64,000 nucleotides of DNA, taken from NCBI RefSeq assembly GCF_003711515.1, contig NW_021167079.1, positions 237,471-301,470 of the forward strand. Reading direction: 5' to 3'. The stretch's first letter is position 1. Each line of letters starts with the position of its first letter. The position numbers and the translations under genes were made by a program. The notes beneath the pieces are model-generated. The model worked only from the letters and a program-made list of their open reading frames with translations, did not search any database and was not told the origin of the DNA. The stretch comes from Sodiomyces alkalinus F11 (lineage: Eukaryota; Ascomycota; Sordariomycetes; Glomerellales; Plectosphaerellaceae). Shown here in pieces: positions 57,891-64,000 of the stretch.

Positions 57891-58860
57891 GGGTGACTTA
57901 CGCTATTTTGTACACGGATAGAGTACTTCCGACCGATATATCCACATCGATTTCCCCTCCTTTTACCTTATAGTTAGATATTTTCATGGAGTATCGTTTA
58001 CTCTTCTTTAATGTATATATATATCATTTACGTACCTTATTTATATACTAATAATTATAAGCCTGGCGTTCTAATAAAATAAAGCTATTCCGGAAGATCC
58101 TATAGCTTAAAGACGATTAATACCTTTAAGTCTATAGCGGTTAGTTTAGTATTATTAGCTATATTAGCCTACCATACCTACCTAAGACCGCCGAACTATT
58201 TAGTTAAAGATAGAGGTTAGACTAGCAGTTAATAGAACTAGCAAAAACTATCACGACTAAGAATATAGTCCCTACACTATATATACTAGCCGGCTAGTAC
58301 GTGGAAACGGCGTAGAGTGCCGTAGTTTATCCTAGCTTAGTCAGATAGATAGCTTAGTTAGGAGACTACCGAGGTATACCTATTATACCTCTATAGATAA
58401 GTTTGTAGAGCTTATAACCTCTCTTTAAATCTATCTTTAGTTCTTATACACTCTTAACACGCTTTGCGCTATAGCCGTATTCGCGGCCTAATAGATAGTA
58501 GTAACTATTTACTTCCGATTATCGCTATACTATACCCTATTTTCTTTTATTTAATCTACTAATTCAATCTATTATCCTATAATACACGATCGACACGCCT
58601 ATTAACTACGGGCGCGTAATAGGAGTAAAATCGATAAAACCACTAAGATAGAGATTATAATTACCGCCTCCCTCCCGGGATATTATTGTAGCGGCACTAT
58701 AATACTAGCGCTACGGTACGGCCGGAAGAAATATAGGATAGCGTCGCCCTAACCTCGACTACGGAGAATTCGTAACGGACCCACTTTTCGTAATATAAGC
58801 GCTCCCCCCCCCGCCTATAGTAGGATATAGCGCGGAACCGATATAAGAGTAAAAAAGGAC
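57890..58860. other. Unassigned RIPed DNA and possible LINE 5' leader
   Basis: No recognisable gene. About 57,960-58,560 is very AT-rich with a TATATATAT run near 58,013. From about 58,600 the sequence becomes more GC-rich and resembles the leader of the LINE that follows. Confidence 0.5.
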
Positions 58861-58869
58861 TATTACGCC

Positions 58870-59880
58870 CCCCAGAACTAAGAGTAACTAAGATTAAGGT
58901 AGAAATCTAGGCCTTACTAGCTAATAAGAATACGATTAAGTAGGTTCTAGAGTTAGTAAAGGAATTAATCACGATATATAGTACCTATAAAGATGCTAGT
59001 ATAATACCGCTAATATACCTATACGCTTCCGTTTAATATATTATCCGAGAGGAACTCCGAAAAGAAATAAGCGGTACAAAAAAGACCTCGGCTAATATTA
59101 TAGGCCGGACTCCTATAGCGGTACCGCTATAGGACCCCGCCCCCCCTAAAATAATCCCTGCTAAGTATTACCGGGAATTAATTATCCTTTAAGGAACCTT
59201 CCCCGAAGACTAGCCCCTTAAAGCCAGGACCTAAGAAAATTATCTAAGCTATAAACGCCACGACTACCCGACACGATACTATAACGGTATATAAGCTACT
59301 AAGCGGGGATATATACCTTACCTTTACCGAAAGGGTATAATAGTAGGCTACCTATAAGGAATAATAGATTAAGAAGGCTTTTAGTAAAAGAGCTACCCTA
59401 GCCATATATACTTATACTACGCTAGCTAAGGCTATACGTTAAGAGGACCTTAACGCCCTATCCGAAAAAGACCTGCTAGTATCCCTATAAGATATAAACC
59501 CCGAGGCTGAAATTATCTACGTATAATAACGGGTACCCCATTATAGTACTAGCAGGGTAACGCTTCTCCTTATTAAATCGGCTTTACCGGAAAGGGTAAA
59601 AAGCCTTATCCAGAATACCCTCCTCTTTAAGGGGCGTAACTATATCCATAAGCTATATAATCCTAACCTTAACCCCTTAAAGTGCTATAAATACCTATAC
59701 TTCGGCTATAGGGTAAACGGCTACCTTACAACGGAGAGGGTATACCGTTACTACGCTAAGCCCGAATCGGCCTACTTATAGGGCCTAGGATACTATAAAG
59801 CTACGGCGCCTAAGCGCCCCCGCCGCTATACCGCCTATACCGGAGATTATAATACCTTCGACGATTCATACTGGTAATTA
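58870..59880 (+). pseudogene. Second LINE ORF1 remnant with zinc knuckles
   Basis: N-terminal helical part (near 58,900-58,975 reading NTIKQVLELVKELITIY). At 59,680-59,860 there are consecutive knuckles: C-Y-K-Y-L-Y-F-G-Y-x4-Y, then Y-R-Y-Y-A-K-P-E-S-A-Y, with Tyr at positions where Cys and His are expected. This is the RNA-binding chaperone of the element. Confidence 0.65.
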
Positions 59881-60169
59881 AAGAAAAAGGCTAAGAAGAC
59901 CCGTAAAGCGTATAAGTACCGAGCTAAGGACTTTAATATTACCCGTTAGACCGAAGCGGTATACCCGCGATAGCCGTAGATCTTCCCCCCGATTATTATC
60001 GCCTAAGACTAGGACTAACCCCTCTATAGGGGTAGGGGCCGGCTCCCGAAAAGGACTAGAGGATAGGAGGGCTCCCTGATACTAGGCCCGATAAGTGCCT
60101 ATATAGTCCCCTACAGGGCTAGTACGGTATTATAGTAGGAACCCTAGAGCTAGACCCCGGTTATACCAG

Positions 60170-63100
60170 GTATATTATCTTAACCCTCCCCTCCTATTAA
60201 TTAATAGAAATCCACGGCCTTTTATAGAATATAGAGAGGACTTAGGCGCGGCGGGAGCTATGACTCTAGTACCACGCCGAGTATAATATAATAGTAATCC
60301 AGGAACCTAGCCTTAACCCTTTTACGAAAAGCCCTGTTTACCCCTCCTAAGGGGTATACCGGCTAATCTAAGGAGGAAGCCGCGCCCTTTTATATATCTA
60401 TAAAAGATACCCGCTATATACGTAGACGTCATAGGCCTACTCTAATACCTACGCGGTTATATTTAGGACCGGAGATACTACCCTTATAATCTAGTCGATC
60501 TACTTAGAGAACTACTAGCTAGCTAGGATCCCCTAGAATATACCCCTATAAGATATATTCGATACGGTACTGCTATAGGGCCGATACGTCTTTATAGGGA
60601 ACTTTAACCTATACTACCCCCTATAATTATAGCCACCACGGTACTACCCCCGGGCCGATACCCTATGTACCCTTATAACCCGGTAGAACCTAGACCTAGT
60701 AACCTCCCCTAGAATAACTATATAGCACTGCCCGGGCCGGCGTACTAGTACTATTAACCTTATATAGGTAATATAAGGGCTCCGCTATAACTTTAGCGGC
60801 CTTAATAAGACCGTTATCGGGTTAGATTACTACTTCTAGATAGCCCGAATCCTTATAAAAACGGATATTACGCTAATTACCGCGATAATACTACCACAGG
60901 ACTAAGTCAGGCCCTACTAAGTCTAAAAAGACTTTAACCCCTCTTAAGTCCTTTAATTCGCCGCTACGTAACTATAGTAGACCGGCCCCCTTATAATACT
61001 GGGAGATATTAACTTAGTATTAGATAAACTAATAAAAGACCTTATAACCCTAGCCGATAAGGCTATACCGCGCCGCCGCGGGGGTACCCCTAAACGCCTA
61101 CTTACCCCTTAGTGGAACGCGGAGCTTACCGCCCTTACCTAGAAAATAAGGCGCCTTTACCGTAGATATATATCCAAGAAGTCCTAAAACCGGTAGGATA
61201 AGTTCTAGGAATTGGAGAGGTGCTAAGATAAAACCGTGGTAGTAGCGAAGCGACTATACTAAAGGCACTTACTTTATTTAACCGGGAAAAATAATAACCT
61301 CCTTTAGCAGCTATAGAAATAGGTATAAATTAAAGGGGGCGTACCGCCGGACCTCTTATTAGTACTATTATTATACCGAGACGATAGCGATAACCCGGTA
61401 ACCACGTATATAAAGAAGGCCGAAGTCCCTAACCGGAAGTTCTTCCCCCCCCACCCTTTTTTACCGCCCCTAGGCCCTTAGGCGCGGAATTCCCCCCGGG
61501 GTAGAATATCCGCCGCGATATTACCGTAGCGGACGTATAAGGGCGCCTTAAGAAACCTAAACCCTAGGCAGTACTAGGATCTAATAGGCTCTTAGCAGGG
61601 CTCCTAAAAGTATATAAACCTCCCTTATACTGAAGACTAAATACTATCTTTATAGCGTGCCTTAAAGCGGGCTATTACCCGAAAAGGTATTATTATACTC
61701 CTATAGTAGTCCTTAAGAAGGAAGGTCGGCTATCGGCCGACTATAAGATAGTAAAGGGCTAGCGACAGATATTACTCCTTAGTATAATAGGTAAAGTCCT
61801 TAAGGGGATATTAGCCGACCGGATCGTTATTATAGTGGAGGAGTATCGGCTCCTCCTAAAGGGGTAGATAGGTAACCGGATAGGGCGAAGTATAAAGACG
61901 GTAGTATAAAGAGTTATAAAGGCCGTAAGAGCGAGTTAGGCCTATAGCGGTACCGCTTCGATACTCTAACTAAATATTAAAGGCGTATTCGATACCATCC
62001 CTTACTCTCGCCTCCGTAAGTTACTCGAAAGGAAAGGCTTCCCCCGGTAGCTTAGTACCCTAATTAGTAGTTTTCTTGAAAACTATATAGCCTAGCTATT
62101 ACTTAATAGCGAAACGGCCTCCCCGTGGCACCTCCGCGGGGGTATACTATAAGGCTCCCCGATCTCCCCTATCCTCTTTATCCTTTATATCTCTACCCTT
62201 TATAAGGAACTAAAAAGGGTCCTTAAAACGATAATAGCAGGTTTTACTGATAACACGAATATTATCGCTTTTAGTAGAATAAAGGTATAAACGCGGTATC
62301 GCCTTACCGCCGCGTAGCGGATATACCTAGACTAGGAGATAGCGAGCGGGCTATAATTCGAATTAGCTAAGTGTATCTATATCTCTTTTATAAAGTCATA
62401 CTAACCCTTACCTACCCCGCTCCCCCTTAACGCTATTTTGGTACTAGTAGCGGAGGCTACAAGGCTCCTAGGCGTCTAGCTTAATAGGAAGCTTAACTTC
62501 CGACGATATACTAAAAAGGTAAAGAGCCGTCTAGCTACCTAAATATACGCCCTCTTAAGGCTTAGCGTGGTAGCGTAGGGGTATAGCTTTATAAATATAA
62601 GAAGACTATACCCTATAGTAATACGACTAGTAATCGCCTATTACGCCTTAACCATTTATAAGATAAGAACCGGCCTCCGGTATAGTCCTATAGCGGCACT
62701 TATAACGGTATAGAACCGGTGCCTTCGATTAGTAGCCGGAGCCTATAAAGCCACGCCGGTTACGGTCCTCGAACAAGAGACCTTTATCCCCCCCCTTAAC
62801 CTATACCTTTTAGGCCTAAGTGCCCGGAAAGTCTACCGGATATAAGAGGAGGGGACCGAAGATAAGTTATTAGCCGGAGCCTACGCCGTAGTAAGAGCCT
62901 TAGCGGTACCGAATCGGTATTATAGGACTTACACGGTCCTCGCGTGGATAGCCTAAATAAACGCCCTAATAACCTAGACCGGAAACGCGGCCCCGAGGAA
63001 AGCCCTTATATGGGAATAACGCCGAACCTGGGTAGAGGCACGGAGGCCTTATACCTACGCTATAGCGGTACCGAGCCGCCCCCTAATATAATACGCCCTC

Positions 63101-63480
63101 CGGAAATATAAAGGACTTACCTAAATTAGATTAGAAAAGCTAGGCCTATAAGCCTTCCTGGCTAAAGTAAGGGTGCCGGGATTCCTAATAACGCGGTACT
63201 ACTATAGTAACAGGGGGGCAGAAATAGCGGAGCACGTAGTGCTCTAGTACTAGGATATAACCGAGGAAGAGCGTAGGGAGCTTTTCGGTGCCGTGGGGAG
63301 ACTACTCACGACGAAAGGGGATCTATACGATATACTAGACTATAATATAGAAGCCGGGGTAATAGCTAAGTGGTTCCTATAACGGAAAAGGCTTAAGGAC
63401 TTTCGCCTCGCCCTTAACGTTATAGAAGCCTATAAGAACGCGGCGGTACTGTAGCGGGGAAGAGGTAATATAACGGTTTA
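60170..63480 (+). pseudogene. Second LINE ORF2 remnant: endonuclease, reverse transcriptase
   Basis: Endonuclease G-N-F-N (expected G-D-F-N) at about 60,597-60,609. RT motif A L-N-I-K-G-V-F-D is at about 61,969-61,992, motif B GSPISPILFILYI at about 62,152-62,190, and the catalytic box F-T-D-N near 62,240-62,255, where an F-x-D-D is expected. After RT come LRLVAGAYKATPVTVLEQE (about 62,725-62,780) and the C-terminal Y-Y-Y-S-N-R-G-A-E-I-A-E-H-V-V-L block (about 63,200-63,245), a CCHC-type end typical of LINE polymerases. Stops are TAA/TAG. Confidence 0.82.
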
Positions 63481-63561
63481 GTTAGTATTAAATAAGCCTT
63501 ATTAGCCGGGACCCCGGCGGTATTAAAGCGTTATCGGGCTAAAGCCCCCCCCCCCTTTTTT

Positions 63562-64000
63562 ACTTCTTGTTAGTTTTATCCATACCCCTTTTAGAGGCGC
63601 TAATACTACTCTTAATATACTCGAGGTCCTAAAACCGGTTAGCTATACTATTACCGCGGGGGCGCTATAGCGAAACCGAAAAGGGACTGCGTATATAGTT
63701 ATCTATTAGGATACCTATTATACCCTTTATACGGCGAGTTTAGCAGAGGATATCGTATAGGAGCGCCTTCACCGATAAGGTACCGCTATGGCCGCGACTA
63801 GAAGGTAGCGCCCAGGAGACGGCCCGTCTAAAGGATAAAGCCGCGGTCTTTAGCCGCTCTTTAGCCTAATAGGTTATTAGTATAGTGCTACCGCGATATC
63901 GAAAAGAGGCTACTCACTATAATAATACTATCGCTACTAGTAGCCTTTACTGATAGATAAAGACTATAAGCGTCTATAAGATATTATTACTGCTTCTTTA
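63562..64000. other. Unassigned RIPed DNA at the right edge
   Basis: About 440 bp with the same TpA-rich composition. I see no gene or domain. Probably the start of another element that continues beyond the window. Confidence 0.4.

Larger units (their letters stand above)
58860..63560 (+). mobile_element. Second degenerate LINE (no RNase H seen)
   Basis: A + strand ORF1 with several zinc knuckles and an ORF2 with endonuclease and RT, ending in a cysteine-rich region near 63,190-63,250 and then a C11T6 run at 63,545-63,561. Unlike the LINE at the left edge I see no RNase H. No target duplication was identified, so the limits are approximate. Confidence 0.8.

Noticed and set aside
1..64000. 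CRISPR array, rRNA or tRNA genes, telomere repeats
   Set aside because: No regularly spaced repeats, no tRNA cloverleaf I could support and no TTAGGG arrays were found. The box-B-like motif at 45,176 is not part of a full tRNA.
1..64000. Centromere
   Set aside because: Dense RIPed nested retroelements are typical of ascomycete centromeres but also of subtelomeres and other heterochromatin. Sequence alone cannot decide, and two active-looking genes argue against a core centromere.

Overview
Organism and overall character. The window looks like repeat-rich heterochromatin of a filamentous ascomycete. Almost all of it is degenerate retrotransposon DNA carrying the signature of repeat-induced point mutation (RIP): CpA/TpG dinucleotides are nearly absent and TpA is in large excess, while CpG and CpC are kept, so GC content stays moderate. 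In the first 60 bases there is one CA, no TG and six TA; in 60 bases of the gene island (54,481-54,540) there are six CA, three TG and two TA. In the transposon reading frames nearly all in-frame stops are TAA/TAG, as expected from CAA/CAG/TGG, and catalytic Asp, His and Cys codons are often turned into Asn or Tyr. None of these element ORFs is intact.

Layout. 1-4,915: non-LTR (LINE) element, + strand, with zinc knuckle, endonuclease, RT and RNase H. 4,930-10,900: Ty3/gypsy element, +. 10,900-16,550: unassigned degenerate DNA with a long + strand frame containing a Ulp1-like (C48) cysteine protease. 16,690-22,290: 5'-truncated chromovirus, +, with a minus-strand ORF after its chromodomain. 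About 22,300-45,400: one Ty1/copia element, +, split by two complete gypsy-type elements on the minus strand (24,930-31,669 and 33,969-44,896) and by a 185-bp SINE-like insert (45,012-45,196). 45,781-53,700: a second copia element (gag and protease only), split by a complete third copia element (46,660-52,853). 57,890-64,000: a second LINE, +, and unassigned RIPed DNA. LTR ends, target duplications and host frames that resume across the insertions give the nesting order directly.

Gene island. 53,770-57,880 is unmutated, of ordinary composition, and holds two convergent tRNA-maturation genes: CCA-adding tRNA nucleotidyltransferase (CCA1, +, two exons) and the catalytic subunit of queuine tRNA-ribosyltransferase (QTRT1, -, two exons; its 69-nt intron is in frame and lacks a stop, so a naive ORF includes it). 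One acts on the 3' end of all tRNAs, the other on G34 of tRNAs for Asp, Asn, His and Tyr.

Most interesting. (1) Two chromodomain gypsy elements carry an ORF antisense to pol between integrase and the 3' LTR, both with a Cys-rich motif of the form CX2CX6-7C once RIP is allowed for. (2) A C48-protease ORF in an unrecognised element. (3) An additional sense ORF between integrase and 3' LTR in the 10.9-kb gypsy element. (4) The 185-bp insert with a 12-bp target duplication. Since TGA is rare in TpG-depleted DNA, a frame open except for TAA/TAG is weak evidence alone; I relied on family motifs, residue spacing and element context.
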